Under the pieces are notes generated by a model. It was not told where the DNA came from, did no database searches, and worked only from the letters and a program-made list of their open reading frames with translations. Below, in pieces: positions 43,775-52,811 of a DNA stretch of 64,000 nt. The position numbers were made by a program, and so were the translations under genes. The stretch is from Mycolicibacterium hassiacum DSM 44199. Its GTDB lineage: Bacteria; Actinomycetota; Actinomycetes; Mycobacteriales; Mycobacteriaceae. The stretch covers positions 2,914,001 to 2,978,000 of the forward strand of contig NZ_LR026975.1 in assembly GCF_900603025.1 (NCBI RefSeq), written 5' to 3'. The stretch's first letter is position 1. Every line of letters begins with the position of its first letter.

Positions 43775-44352
43775 TTCGCGTTCACAATCGACTGGCGGGT
43801 GAGTTCCTTGGCGACCTCGCACGCATCCGCCGGCAGGGGTGGCGACGCGTAGCTCACCGACCACTCGATGAAGTCGTCGTCGAACTGGATACCGATCTCG
43901 CACAGATAGACACCCATCCGCGGGTCCTCGGCGATCGCGATGAACCCATCGTGTCCTTCGATGGTGATGTCCTCCACGCTGGTGCGGGAGTACTCCTCGG
44001 TCTTGCGTTCCCGCCCGATCGGGCTGCCACGGAACCAGGTGAACGAGAAATGCGGCCCGACGATGCTGCCGCCGGCCAGCCACTGGCAGCCGACCGAGGT
44101 CTTGGCGGTGTTGACCAGCCCGGGCACTCTGGTCAGGGCCATCACCTCCTGGTCGCTGACACCACCGCACTCGGGGAAGAACGGGCCGTGGGTCGCGGCC
44201 CGTTGGGGTTCGTCGGTCACGGGCACCTCCGGACCCGCCGGCTCGGGGCCCCGGGCGCATGCCGCCAGCACCGGGAGCAGGGCTGCCGCCAGCACCGCCG
44301 GCGCTTTGACTCTCCGGCTCCGTCCACCGGTTGCGCGCGTCCTGGGTGTCAC
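43771..44352 (-). CDS. lprB: Lipoprotein LprB
   Basis: About 193 residues of a DUF3558 lipoprotein. A basic N-terminus (RSRRVKAPAVLAAALLPVLA) leads to the lipobox LAACARG. The rest has FFPECGGVSDQEV, VGCQWLAGGS, YLCEIGIQF and ADACEVAKEL, mirroring LprC cysteine spacing. Start is GTG at 44352, with GTG 44361 as alternative. It diverges from the ABC exporter across about 130 bases. Confidence 0.88.
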   Translation of the reverse strand: MTPRTRATGGRSRRVKAPAVLAAALLPVLAACARGPEPAGPEVPVTDEPQRAATHGPFFPECGGVSDQEVMALTRVPGLVNTAKTSVGCQWLAGGSIVGPHFSFTWFRGSPIGRERKTEEYSRTSVEDITIEGHDGFIAIAEDPRMGVYLCEIGIQFDDDFIEWSVSYASPPLPADACEVAKELTRQSIVNAK

Positions 44353-44488
44353 GCCATGCACTGTAGCGGCCGGCCTGTACCACAACCACTGACATACCGG
44401 CTGACCTGCTGGTTCGGCGCGTCGCCCGGCGGCGCGGCGGCGACGGTGGTGCGCCCGCAGGGGCGGGCCGGTGTGCGACAGTATCGGG

Positions 44489-46231
44489 ATGTTGTTCGCG
44501 CTGCTGCGGCAGTACGCGCGGCCGTATCGCGGGCTGCTCGCCACCGTCGCGGTGGCACAGGTGATCAGCACGCTGGCGTCGCTGTACCTGCCCACGGTCA
44601 ACGCGGCGATCATCGACGAGGGAGTCGCACCGGGCAACCTGCGCCGGATCGTGGAGCTGGGCGTCGTCATGCTGGCGGTCACCGGACTGCAGGTGGTGTG
44701 CGCGGTGGCGGCGGTGTACTTCGGGTCCCGGGCCGGCGCGGGCTTCGGCCGCGATCTGCGCTGGGCGATCTTCCGGCACGTGACCGGCTTCTCCGCTCAG
44801 GAGACCGCGCGGTTCGGCGCCGCGTCCCTGCTCACCCGCACCACCAACGACGTGCAACAGATCCAGCTGCTGGTGCAGTTGACCTGCACCATGCTGATCA
44901 CCGCCCCGATCATGATGGTCGGCGGCGTGGTGATGGCGCTGCATCAGGACGCCGGGCTGTCGTGGCTGCTGCTGGTGAGCGTGCCGGTGCTGGCGCTGAC
45001 CAACTACCTGATCACCGCTCGCCTGCTGCCCATGTTCCGGCGCATGCAACGGTTGATCGACAACATCAACCGGGTCATGCGCGAACAGCTCGGCGGGATC
45101 CGGGTGATCCGCGCGTTCGCCCGCGAACCGTTCGAACGGACCCGCTTCGCCGAGGCCAACCACGCCCTGGCCGACACCGCGCTCGCCGCGGGACGGCGGC
45201 AGGCGCTGATGCTGCCCACCACCACGCTGGTGATCAACCTGTCCAGCGTGGCGCTGATCTGGTTCGGCGGGTTGCGGATCGACGCCGGGCAGATGCAGGT
45301 CGGATCGCTGATCGCGTTCCTGGCCTACTTCATGCAGATCCTGATGTCGGTGCTGATGGCCACGTTCATGCTCGTCCTGATCCCGCGGGCGGCGGTGTGC
45401 GCCGAGCGCATCACCGAGGTGTTGCAGACCCGGCCGGGCATCACCGCGCCCCCGGCGCCCACCCGGGTCGCCCGCATCGGCGGGCAGGTCGACCTGGAGC
45501 ACGCGACATTCAGTTATCCTAGAGCCGAACGCCCTGTCCTGCAGGATATTTCGTTTTCAGCCCGGCCGGGGACGACGACGGCGATCGTCGGCCCGACGGG
45601 GTGCGGCAAATCCACGCTGCTGGCACTGATCTGTCGGCTCTACGACGTGACGGACGGTTCGGTGCGCATCGACGGGGTGGACGTCCGCGACTTCGACCCC
45701 GAACAGCTGTGGTCGGTGATCGGCCTGGTGCCCCAACGCGGTTACCTGTTCTCCGGCACCGTCGCCGATAACCTGCGCTACGGCAAGGCCGATGCCACCG
45801 AGGACGAGATGTGGGCGGCGTTGCGGGTGGCCGCGGCCGACGACTTCGTGCGGGCGCATCCGGACGGGTTGGCGATGCGCGTGGCGCAGGGCGGGGCCAA
45901 CTTCTCCGGCGGCCAGCGCCAGCGGTTGGCGATCGCACGGGCGGTGATCCGCGACCCGGCGATCTACCTGTTCGACGACGCGTTCTCCGCGCTCGATGTG
46001 CACACCGACGCACGGATCCGCGCCGCGCTGCGGGAACGGGCCGCTGATGCGACGGTGATCGTTGTCTCCCAACGCATTTCCACGGTGGCGCAGGCGGACC
46101 AGATCCTGGTGGTCGAGGACGGCCGCGTCGTCGGCGCCGGAACGCACAGTGCGCTGCTGGCCAGTTGCCCGCAGTACGCCCAGTTCGCCGACTCGCAGGC
46201 GGTGGGCGCCGGCGCGGGAGGCGGGCGATGA
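44489..46231 (+). CDS. Heterodimeric ABC exporter subunit with degenerate catalytic site (Rv1273c-like)
   Basis: 580 residues: six transmembrane helices (ABC_membrane, about 1-300) and a nucleotide-binding domain. Walker A is GPTGCGKST, signature FSGGQRQR, and Walker B ends [12 protein letters not shown], so the catalytic Glu after the Walker B Asp is replaced by Asp. That is the hallmark of the degenerate half of a heterodimeric exporter (TM287/288, BmrCD type). The second subunit starts at an overlapping ATG. ATG 44489 ([13 protein letters not shown]) is used. Substrate unknown; drugs or lipids are both suggested for the M. tuberculosis pair. Confidence 0.92.
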   Translation: MLFALLRQYARPYRGLLATVAVAQVISTLASLYLPTVNAAIIDEGVAPGNLRRIVELGVVMLAVTGLQVVCAVAAVYFGSRAGAGFGRDLRWAIFRHVTGFSAQETARFGAASLLTRTTNDVQQIQLLVQLTCTMLITAPIMMVGGVVMALHQDAGLSWLLLVSVPVLALTNYLITARLLPMFRRMQRLIDNINRVMREQLGGIRVIRAFAREPFERTRFAEANHALADTALAAGRRQALMLPTTTLVINLSSVALIWFGGLRIDAGQMQVGSLIAFLAYFMQILMSVLMATFMLVLIPRAAVCAERITEVLQTRPGITAPPAPTRVARIGGQVDLEHATFSYPRAERPVLQDISFSARPGTTTAIVGPTGCGKSTLLALICRLYDVTDGSVRIDGVDVRDFDPEQLWSVIGLVPQRGYLFSGTVADNLRYGKADATEDEMWAALRVAAADDFVRAHPDGLAMRVAQGGANFSGGQRQRLAIARAVIRDPAIYLFDDAFSALDVHTDARIRAALRERAADATVIVVSQRISTVAQADQILVVEDGRVVGAGTHSALLASCPQYAQFADSQAVGAGAGGGR

Positions 46232-48132
46232 CGCCACCGGCCCGCCCGATCCGCGGTGTGATACAGGCTCCCACCGAGCGGACACGCGACTTCGCCGGTT
46301 CGGCCCTGCGACTGCTCCGCCGACTGGCACCGCAGCGGGCCCTGGTGGTCGCGGTGCTGCTGCTCGGCATCGGCGGGATCGTGATCGGCGTGATCGGTCC
46401 CCGCATCCTGGGTCACGCGACGGACCTGCTGTTCAACGGAGTCATCGGCCGTCAGCTCCCCGCCGGGACGACCAAGGCCGAAGCGATCGCCGCGGCGCGG
46501 GCCCGCGGCGACGACACCTTCGCCGACATGCTGTCCGGCATGGACGTGGTGCCCGGGCAGGGCATCGACTTCGCCGCGGTGGGCCGCACGCTGCTGCTCG
46601 CGCTCGCGCTGTATCTGCTGGCCGCGCTGATGGTCTGGCTGCAGGCCCGGCTGCTCAATGTGGCGGTGCAGCGCACAATGGTGCAGCTGCGCTCCGACGT
46701 CGAGACGAAGGTACACCGTCTTCCGTTGTCCTACTTCGACTCCCGGCAGCGCGGCGAGGTGCTGTCCCGGGTCACCAACGACGTCGACAACATCGCGACA
46801 TCGTTGTCGATGACGGTCAGCCAGTTGCTCACCTCGGTGCTGACGGTGGGCTCGGTGCTGGTGGCGATGCTGACGATCTCCCCGCTGCTGACGCTGCTCA
46901 CGGTGGTCACGGTGCCGGCATCGCTGTGGGCCACCCGGGCGATCGCGCGTCGATCCCAGCGGCTGTTCGTGGCGCAGTGGGCCAACACCGGCCGCCTCAA
47001 CGCCCACATCGAGGAGACCTACAGCGGTTTCACGATCGTCAAGACGTTCGGGCACCGCGAGCACGCGCTGCGGCAGTTCCGCGAGCACAACGACGCGGTG
47101 TATGCGGCCGGCTCCGGCGCACAGTTCTTCTCCGGCCTGGTCTCGCCGGCGACGGTGTTCATCGGCAACCTAGGCTATGTCGCGGTGGCGGTGGTGGGCG
47201 GCATCCAGGTCGCCACCGGTCAGATCTCCCTCGGCAGCATTCAGGCGTTCATCCAGTACGTCCGCCAGTTCAATCAGCCGCTCACCCAGGTAGCGGGCAT
47301 GTACAACTCGCTGCAATCCGGGATCGCCAGCGCCGAGCGGGTTTTCGACCTGCTCGACGCCGAGGAGGAGTCGCCCGACCCCGGGCCGGCGCTGCCGCCG
47401 GGGCCCCCCGGCCGCCCGCCCCGCGTCGAGTTCCGCAATGTCACGTTCGGCTATCGGCCGGGCGTGCCGGTGATCGACGACGTGTCGCTGGTGGCCGAGC
47501 CGGGCAGCACGGTCGCGATCGTCGGACCCACCGGGGCCGGCAAGACCACACTGGTGAACCTCCTGATGCGGTTCTACGACGTCGATTCCGGGCAGATCCT
47601 GATCGACGGGGTGGACATCTCGACGGTCAGCCGGGAGTCGGTGCGATCGCGCATCGGCATGGTGCTGCAGGACACCTGGCTGCTGGGCGGCACCATCTAC
47701 GACAACATCGCCTACGGTCGGCCGGACGCCACCGAGGACGAGGTCGTCGTGGCCGCCCGAGCCGCCTACGTGGACCGGTTCGTGCACTCGCTCCCGAACG
47801 GCTACCAGACCCGCATCAGCGACGACGGCGCCAACCTCAGCGCCGGGGAGAAGCAGTTGATCACCATCGCGCGGGCGGTGCTGGCCCAGCCCCGCATCCT
47901 GGTGCTCGACGAGGCCACCAGTTCCGTCGATACCCGAACCGAGTTGCTCATCGCGCAGGCGATGGCCGAGCTGCGCCGCGACCGGACGAGTTTCATCATC
48001 GCGCACCGGCTTTCGACGATCCGCGATGCCGACCTCATCGTCGTGCTGGACTCCGGCCGGATCGTCGAGCGGGGCAGCCACGCGGAGCTGTTGGCCAAGC
48101 GCGGCGCGTACTGGTCGATGACCCGGGCCTGA
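46228..48132 (+). CDS. Heterodimeric ABC exporter subunit with canonical site (Rv1272c-like)
   Basis: 634 residues: an N-terminal extension, six helices, and an NBD with Walker [10 protein letters not shown], signature LSAGEKQL, Walker [13 protein letters not shown] with the catalytic Glu, and switch His in IIAHRLSTI. Signature LSAGE instead of LSGGQ is as in TM288-like consensus subunits. A 46-residue loop between the first two helices ([20 protein letters not shown]) lies outside and could bind substrate or a partner. Its ATG overlaps the first subunit stop (ATGA), so the two are made together. Confidence 0.93.
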   Translation: MTPPARPIRGVIQAPTERTRDFAGSALRLLRRLAPQRALVVAVLLLGIGGIVIGVIGPRILGHATDLLFNGVIGRQLPAGTTKAEAIAAARARGDDTFADMLSGMDVVPGQGIDFAAVGRTLLLALALYLLAALMVWLQARLLNVAVQRTMVQLRSDVETKVHRLPLSYFDSRQRGEVLSRVTNDVDNIATSLSMTVSQLLTSVLTVGSVLVAMLTISPLLTLLTVVTVPASLWATRAIARRSQRLFVAQWANTGRLNAHIEETYSGFTIVKTFGHREHALRQFREHNDAVYAAGSGAQFFSGLVSPATVFIGNLGYVAVAVVGGIQVATGQISLGSIQAFIQYVRQFNQPLTQVAGMYNSLQSGIASAERVFDLLDAEEESPDPGPALPPGPPGRPPRVEFRNVTFGYRPGVPVIDDVSLVAEPGSTVAIVGPTGAGKTTLVNLLMRFYDVDSGQILIDGVDISTVSRESVRSRIGMVLQDTWLLGGTIYDNIAYGRPDATEDEVVVAARAAYVDRFVHSLPNGYQTRISDDGANLSAGEKQLITIARAVLAQPRILVLDEATSSVDTRTELLIAQAMAELRRDRTSFIIAHRLSTIRDADLIVVLDSGRIVERGSHAELLAKRGAYWSMTRA

Positions 48133-48276
48133 CCCGGCGTCCGACCGGAGTTCAACCGAACCGGGTGAACCGACATCTGCTGGCGACGTCTCGGAACTTC
48201 GAGCGGCGCAGGACCGGATGGCGGGAGGCGAAGGTATCCGCACAGTCTGGTGCTTGGCGAGCGGGAGTTCGGCCAT

Positions 48277-48296
48277 GTGCGCAAGGCGTTGCGCAC
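48277..48296. terminator. Hairpin GTGCGCAA-GGCG-TTGCGCAC after the ABC genes
   Basis: A perfect 8-bp inverted repeat with a 4-base loop, 145 bases past the second ABC gene and just before the IS481 element. It could end transcription, though no U-tract follows, as is common in mycobacteria. A protein-binding palindrome is the alternative. The rest of 48,133-48,315 shows no supported gene. Confidence 0.4.
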
Positions 48297-48321
48297 GCAC
48301 GTCGGAATCGATTGGCCTAGA

Positions 48322-49395
48322 TGTAACTCCCAGACAGGTTGTGAACGGCGTGGTGAGCGGAAGTAGGTGAGGACCTCCGGTATCGGTGTGGTTACCAAAC
48401 ACGCACATCCGATTACCGAGAGGTCCTCATGGTCCACGCTAATGCTTCGTTGACTCCTCGTGGGCGGTTGCGGCTTGCGCAGGCTGTTGTTGATCAGGGC
48501 TGGAGTTTGCGGCGCGCTGCTGAGCGGTTCCAATGTTCGGTGGCCACAGCCAAGAAATGGGCCGACCGTTATCGCGACGGTGGCGAAGCAGCGATGGTAG
48601 ACCGGCCCAGCCGGCCGCATCGCAGTCCGTTGCGGTTGCCGAAACGACGTGAGCGGCGCATCGTCAACCTGCGCTTCACCCGGCGGTGGGGCCCACATCG
48701 TATCGCCGCCCATTTGCGGTTGGCGCGGTCAACGGTAGAAGCGGTGTTACGCCGCTACCGCATGCCATTGCTGCGGCACCTGGACCAGAACACCGGGTTG
48801 CCGGTACGCCGGCCCAAACCCCGCCGCTATGAGCACCCGGCTCCCGGCGACTTGGTCCATGTCGACGTCAAGAAACTGGGCCGCATCCCCGACGGGGGCG
48901 GCCATCGCAAGCTGGGTCGCCAAGCCGGCCGGCGCAACCGCTGCGGCATGGGATACACGTTCTTGCACCACGCCGTTGATGACCACTCCCGGCTGGCGTA
49001 TTCCGAGGACCTCGCCGACGAACGCAAAGAAACCGCCGCGGGGTTCTGGAAACGCGCCAGCGCGTTCTTCGCCGACCATGGCATTACCGTCAAGCGGGTG
49101 TTGACCGACAATGGATCCTGTTACCGGTCAAAGAATTTCGCTGAAGCGCTCGGCCCCGACATCGCCCACAAGAGGACCCGGCCCTACCGGCCGCAGACCA
49201 ACGGCAAAGTCGAGCGATTCAACCGCACCCTGACCACTGAATGGGCCTATGCGCAGACCTACCGCTCTGAGGCCGAACGCGCCGGAACCTACCAGCACTG
49301 GCTGCATCACTACAATCACCACCGACCCCACACCGGCATCGGCGGAATGACACCTATCGACCGCCTACGCGTTCACAACCTACCCGTGAAGAACA
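48322..49395 (+). mobile_element. IS481-family insertion sequence
   Basis: The ends TGTAACTCCCAGACAGGTTG (from 48322) and the inverted ...CAACCTACCCGTGAAGAACA (to 49395) share the terminal TGT/ACA and a perfect inner AGGTTGTGAACG block. The element is 1,074 bp and flanked by a perfect 6-bp duplication, CCTAGA, at 48316-48321 and 49396-49401. It landed exactly at the 3' end of the minus-strand gene 49397-49966 without changing its product. Confidence 0.92.
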
Positions 49396-49400
49396 CCTAG
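48429..49400 (+). CDS. IS481-family transposase
   Basis: A 323-residue DDE integrase. Two N-terminal helix-turn-helix units (GWSLRRAAERFQCSVATAKK; RWGPHRIAAHLRLARSTVEA) are followed by the rve core with D in LVHVDVKKLG, D in VLTDNGSCYRS and E in TNGKVERFNRTL. The final codon Thr and the stop TAG are completed by the target-site duplication, so the coding frame closes outside the element proper. The frame is intact and the element may be active. Confidence 0.94.
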   Translation: MVHANASLTPRGRLRLAQAVVDQGWSLRRAAERFQCSVATAKKWADRYRDGGEAAMVDRPSRPHRSPLRLPKRRERRIVNLRFTRRWGPHRIAAHLRLARSTVEAVLRRYRMPLLRHLDQNTGLPVRRPKPRRYEHPAPGDLVHVDVKKLGRIPDGGGHRKLGRQAGRRNRCGMGYTFLHHAVDDHSRLAYSEDLADERKETAAGFWKRASAFFADHGITVKRVLTDNGSCYRSKNFAEALGPDIAHKRTRPYRPQTNGKVERFNRTLTTEWAYAQTYRSEAERAGTYQHWLHHYNHHRPHTGIGGMTPIDRLRVHNLPVKNT

Positions 49401-49966
49401 AGCGCCGGCCCCTCGGCACGCAGATCGTCGACCTGTTTCATGGCCGCCCGCAGCTTGCTCAGCCATTCGTCGGCGTGCTCCCCCACCAACCGCACGCACC
49501 AGGCCAGCGCGTCGGAGCGGGACCGGGCCACCCCGGCACTCACCAAGGTGTCGAGTACCTGACGCTCGGGTTGACGCAGCCGGGTCATCACCGGGACCGC
49601 GAGGTTGGTGAACAGGATCCGCTGCGGGCCGTCCGGGCCGGCGATCTCCACACCCCACGCCACCTTGCGCCCGTAGCGGCTCTCGGCCTCGTCGGCGATG
49701 CGCATGCGTTCGGCGCGGGTCTCCTCGCGGAACCGGGCGACCCGCCCGGCGGCGTGTGCCTCCGTCTCGTCGGGGTCGGACTGGGGTAGCCGGCCGACGA
49801 CGGTGATCTCCTCCCGGTCGACGACCACTGTCGGGTCTCCGTCGAACCAGTGCTCGGGGAGACGGCCGGCGAACCACTCGGCGGCGTCGCCGGCATCGGG
49901 TTGGGCGGCCTGCTGCCAGCCGCCCGGCCGGCCGAAACGCCGGCTGTGCAGATGATGCTGTCGCAT
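49397..49966 (-). CDS. Hypothetical protein with RHH-like C-terminal region
   Basis: A 189-residue protein I do not recognise. The N-terminus is His/Arg-rich (MRQHHLHSRRFGRPGGW), the middle is a mixed domain (VVVDREEITVVGRLP; WGVEIAGPDGPQRILFTN), and the C-terminal RQVLDTLVSAGVARSRSDALAWCVRLVGEHADEWLSKL resembles a ribbon-helix-helix or short helical DNA-binding module. A tandem GTAATCAT repeat abuts the start codon, which could be its own operator. Its stop codon lies in the IS481 target duplication. Regulator is the best guess. Confidence 0.7.
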   Translation of the reverse strand: MRQHHLHSRRFGRPGGWQQAAQPDAGDAAEWFAGRLPEHWFDGDPTVVVDREEITVVGRLPQSDPDETEAHAAGRVARFREETRAERMRIADEAESRYGRKVAWGVEIAGPDGPQRILFTNLAVPVMTRLRQPERQVLDTLVSAGVARSRSDALAWCVRLVGEHADEWLSKLRAAMKQVDDLRAEGPAL

Positions 49967-49980
49967 GATTACATGATTAC
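49965..49980. repeat. Tandem 8-bp direct repeat ATGATTAC at the start of the hypothetical gene
   Basis: Two head-to-tail copies (49965-49972 and 49973-49980), read on the minus strand as GTAATCAT GTAATCAT, the second ending in the ATG start. The sequence is AT-rich and could serve as -10 region and operator together. Direct repeats are typical binding sites for ribbon-helix-helix proteins, and the gene product has such a look. Confidence 0.45.
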
Positions 49981-50067
49981 AGCTTTACAACTTCATGGAA
50001 GTAAGTTCCACCGAGGGCGAACACGTGGGACTCACTTGGTGTCCCCTCACCCGGCGCCGGCGAGGGG

Positions 50068-50280
50068 TCAGGCGCGGCGGCGCAGCAGCGCCGAACCGCC
50101 GAACCGCACGAGACCGACCGGCAGCAGCACCGCCAGCGGTTTGCTGATCAGAACCCACACCAGCACCAACCCCAGCAGCACCGGCGCGGCGACGAACGTG
50201 ACCATGACCGGATGCTGCTTGACGACGGCCAGTGCGCTGCGGACCCGAATCGGGTCGATGCCTTTACCGCCTGCCCCCAT
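50068..50280 (-). CDS. Small membrane protein, hypothetical
   Basis: A 70-residue protein with one or two helices (HPVMVTFVAAPVLLGLVLVWVLISKPLAVLLPVGL) and a basic C-terminus (GGSALLRRRA). ATG 50280 (MGAGGKGIDPIRVR) is the likely start. It is divergent from the AIM24 gene 72 bases away. No family recognised. Confidence 0.6.
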   Translation of the reverse strand: MGAGGKGIDPIRVRSALAVVKQHPVMVTFVAAPVLLGLVLVWVLISKPLAVLLPVGLVRFGGSALLRRRA

Positions 50281-50352
50281 AGGCAAAGAATGCCAGCGCG
50301 TTTTCGTTTCTGCCCCTGTCCGGACCCTGTCCAGGCCCTAAGGTAATTGCCC

Positions 50353-51426
50353 ATGACCGATCCGAATGCCCCCAGCTGGCGCCCCGATCCGGAGGGCCGC
50401 TACGACTACCGCTGGTGGGACGGCCAGCAGTGGACCGAACATGTGTCCCATCAGGGGCAGATGCTGCAGGCACCGCTCGGCGGCGGGGGTCCCCAGCCAC
50501 CCCAGACAGGCGATCAGACGCCGGACTCGGGTGCGGCCCAACCGCAGGGCGGTGCTCACGCGCAGGCCGCCGGCGGCCCGCCGTTCACGCACGCCGGCGA
50601 AGCCGCGCAGGTGCAAACGGGCGCACCGCAGCAGCCACAGGCCGGCGAGCCTGCGCCGGGACAACACGCCCACGGTGCCCAACCGGCCTTCGGCGGCCAG
50701 TACCCGCCACACCAGCAGGCCGTCGCGGTGGCGGCGCCGGGTGCCGGTCACGGCTTCGCCGGGATCACCGGTGACCTGATCGACGGCCGGTTCAGCGAGA
50801 AGGAAGCCAGGGCGATCGGCAACCAGAACTCCAAGATGCTGCGGGTGCGGCTCGGTGAACCGTTCCTGGCGCGTCAGGGTTCGATGGTGGCCTACCAGGG
50901 CAACGTCGACTTCTCCTTCGAGGGCGGCGGGGCGTCCCGGTTCATCAAGAAAGCGCTCACCGGCGAGGGGTTGCCGCTGATGCGGGTGGCCGGACAGGGC
51001 GACGTGTTTCTCGCCGACCGCGCCTACGACGTTCACCTGCTGCACCTGACCAACTCCGCGTTGTCGGTGAGCGGCAAGAACGTGCTGGCCTTCGCGTCGA
51101 GCCTGGACTGGAACATCGAGCGGGTCAAAGGAGGCAGCATCGCGGCGGGCGGGCTGTTCAACACCACGCTGCGCGGCACCGGCTGGGTGGCGCTGACCAC
51201 CGACGGGCCGCCGGTGGTGCTCAACGCCGCCGAGGCGCCGACGTTCGCCGATACCAACGCGGTGGTGGCCTGGTCGGCGAACCTGCAGACCCAGCTGAAG
51301 ATGAGCTTCAAGGCGGGCGCGCTGATCGGCCGCGGTTCGGGTGAGGCGATCCAGGTCTCGTTCTACGGTCAGGGGTTCGTGATCGTGCAGCCCTCCGAGG
51401 GGTACCCGCAGGCCGCCGCGACCTGA
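50353..51426 (+). CDS. AIM24-family protein with N-terminal DUF2510 domain
   Basis: 357 residues. The DUF2510 motif (SWRPDPEGRYDYRWWDGQQWTE, shown here in part: DYRWWDGQQW) opens the protein. A Gln/Pro/Ala/Gly-rich low-complexity linker covers about 35-135. The AIM24 beta-barrel domain follows (LRVRLGEPFLARQGSMVAYQ; FLADRAYDVHLLHL; GTGWVALTTDGPP). Bacterial AIM24 proteins have no settled role. ATG 50353 is used. It ends directly against dtd on the other strand. Confidence 0.88.
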   Translation: MTDPNAPSWRPDPEGRYDYRWWDGQQWTEHVSHQGQMLQAPLGGGGPQPPQTGDQTPDSGAAQPQGGAHAQAAGGPPFTHAGEAAQVQTGAPQQPQAGEPAPGQHAHGAQPAFGGQYPPHQQAVAVAAPGAGHGFAGITGDLIDGRFSEKEARAIGNQNSKMLRVRLGEPFLARQGSMVAYQGNVDFSFEGGGASRFIKKALTGEGLPLMRVAGQGDVFLADRAYDVHLLHLTNSALSVSGKNVLAFASSLDWNIERVKGGSIAAGGLFNTTLRGTGWVALTTDGPPVVLNAAEAPTFADTNAVVAWSANLQTQLKMSFKAGALIGRGSGEAIQVSFYGQGFVIVQPSEGYPQAAAT

Positions 51427-51858
51427 TCACAACTCGAGCAGCACCGTCACCGGTCCGTCGTTGACCAGCTCGACCTGCATGTGCGCGCCGAACACGCCGG
51501 TCTCGACCTGGGCCCCGAGCGCGCGCAGCGCGTCGGCGAACGCGTTTACCAGCGGTTCGGCCATCGATCGCGGGGCGGCGGCGTTCCAGGACGGGCGGCG
51601 TCCCTTGACGGTGTTGGCGTAGAGCGTGAACTGGCTGACCACCAGCACCGGCGCGCCGACGTCGCCGGCGGATTTCTCGTCGTCGAGAATCCTCAACTGC
51701 CAGAGTTTTTCAGCCATGCGACGCGCCTTGTCGACGTCGTCGTCGTGGGTGATGCCGACCAGTGCGAGCAGCCCCTGGCCGGACGGTTCGATCTTGCCGA
51801 CCACTTCGCCGTCGACACGTACGGCAGCTGATGTCACCCGTTGCACCAGAACCCGCAT
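51427..51858 (-). CDS. dtd: D-aminoacyl-tRNA deacylase
   Basis: A 143-residue Dtd. The two active-site motifs are visible: [17 protein letters not shown] (around residue 77) and [12 protein letters not shown] (the GP cis-Pro motif near 135). It removes D-amino acids, and glycine misloaded on tRNA-Ala, from tRNA. Start ATG 51858 gives [17 protein letters not shown], the normal N-terminus. Confidence 0.96.
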   Translation of the reverse strand: MRVLVQRVTSAAVRVDGEVVGKIEPSGQGLLALVGITHDDDVDKARRMAEKLWQLRILDDEKSAGDVGAPVLVVSQFTLYANTVKGRRPSWNAAAPRSMAEPLVNAFADALRALGAQVETGVFGAHMQVELVNDGPVTVLLEL

Positions 51859-51936
51859 GGTGGGACATGCTGCCATGGCCGGCGGCGGCACCCGAACGGT
51901 CCCGCCGCCGTGCGGTCGAGGTAGCCCTTTCCGGAT

Positions 51937-51953
51937 ATACCCTACCGGGGTAT
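51937..51953. promoter_or_regulatory. CsoR-type copper operator upstream of the methyltransferase
   Basis: ATACCCTACCGGGGTAT contains the inverted repeat ATACCC/GGGTAT typical of CsoR boxes. It ends 10 bases before the proposed methyltransferase start and overlaps a possible -10 (TATGGT), so CsoR binding would block transcription when copper is low. The same 17-bp layout occurs upstream of copZ. No csoR gene lies in this window. Confidence 0.72.
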
Positions 51954-51963
51954 GGTTCGCCGC

Positions 51964-52560
51964 ATGAAGCTCAACCACATCGAGCGCGCGGCGATGAACA
52001 ACCCGATACGCGCCGCGCACCAACATCACCGGGAGGCGGCGTGGTTCCGCCGGCTCGCCCGCGGCGACCTGTCCGGCCGGCACGTACTCGAGGTGGGCTG
52101 CGGCCGCGGAGTCGGCTCGAAGGTGATCCTCGACCGGCTCGGCGCCTCCCGGGTGACGGCCTTCGACCTCGATGAGTCCATGGTGGAACTGGCGCGCCGC
52201 CGGCTGCACGGCCGACCGGTGACGCTGTCGGTCGGTGACGTCTGCGAGATCGAACAACCGTCCGCGTCGGTGGACGCCGTCGTCGACTTCGGGATCATCC
52301 ACCACGTTCCCGACTGGCAACAGGCCGTCCGCGAGATCGCCCGGGTGCTCAAGCCCGGCGGACTGCTGTTGTTCGAGGAGTTGCCGGCCCACGTGCTCGA
52401 CACCTGGGTGTTCCGCACGTTCACCGTCCACCCCCGGGACAACCGGTTCGAGGCGCCCGACTTCGCCGCCGAACTGGCCCGGCACGGCCTGCACGGCACC
52501 GGCACCATCGAGCGCCGGCTCGGCGGGATGGTGTTCGTCGGCGCTGCCCGGAAGGTGTGA
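51964..52560 (+). CDS. Class I SAM-dependent methyltransferase, probably copper-regulated
   Basis: A 198-residue methyltransferase. Motif I is [12 protein letters not shown] (about residue 43), motif [20 protein letters not shown], motif [18 protein letters not shown] and the post-motif [12 protein letters not shown]. The substrate is unknown. The CsoR-like box lies immediately upstream and the copper genes copZ-copA follow 47 bases later, so it probably belongs to the copper response. ATG 51964 is preferred over ATG 51952, which lies at the operator edge; this would make the mRNA nearly leaderless. Confidence 0.87.
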   Translation: MKLNHIERAAMNNPIRAAHQHHREAAWFRRLARGDLSGRHVLEVGCGRGVGSKVILDRLGASRVTAFDLDESMVELARRRLHGRPVTLSVGDVCEIEQPSASVDAVVDFGIIHHVPDWQQAVREIARVLKPGGLLLFEELPAHVLDTWVFRTFTVHPRDNRFEAPDFAAELARHGLHGTGTIERRLGGMVFVGAARKV

Positions 52561-52575
52561 CCGCACCCCGCTCAT

Positions 52576-52592
52576 ATACCCCTTGGGGGTAT
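52576..52592. promoter_or_regulatory. CsoR-type copper operator upstream of copZ-copA
   Basis: ATACCCCTTGGGGGTAT is a near-perfect palindrome and a textbook CsoR box. It overlaps a good -10 hexamer TATGAT (52590-52595), with the copZ ATG at 52608. Copper binding to CsoR would release the site and turn on copZ-copA. Confidence 0.82.
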
Positions 52593-52607
52593 GATAGGCT
52601 CGATGTC

Positions 52608-52811
52608 ATGACGACCACGGTGAAAGTGACGGGCATGACCTGCGGGCATTGCGCCGCGTCGGTGCGCGAGGAGATCGGCGCGATTCCCGGCGTGACCACC
52701 GTAGACGTCGACCTCGCCACCGGGACGGTCACCATCGACAGCACCCGCGACCTCGACCCCGCCGCGATCGAGCGGGCGGTCCGGGAAGCCGGCTACCGGT
52801 TGGCGAACTGA
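52608..52811 (+). CDS. copZ: CopZ-type copper chaperone (HMA domain)
   Basis: A 67-residue heavy-metal-associated domain. The metal site GMTCGHC (residues 9-15) has both cysteines, and the fold is seen in [15 protein letters not shown] and [12 protein letters not shown]. It carries Cu(I) in the cytoplasm to the ATPase encoded next. The stop overlaps the copA ATG by one base (TGATG). Start ATG 52608 gives [12 protein letters not shown]. Confidence 0.93.
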   Translation: MTTTVKVTGMTCGHCAASVREEIGAIPGVTTVDVDLATGTVTIDSTRDLDPAAIERAVREAGYRLAN

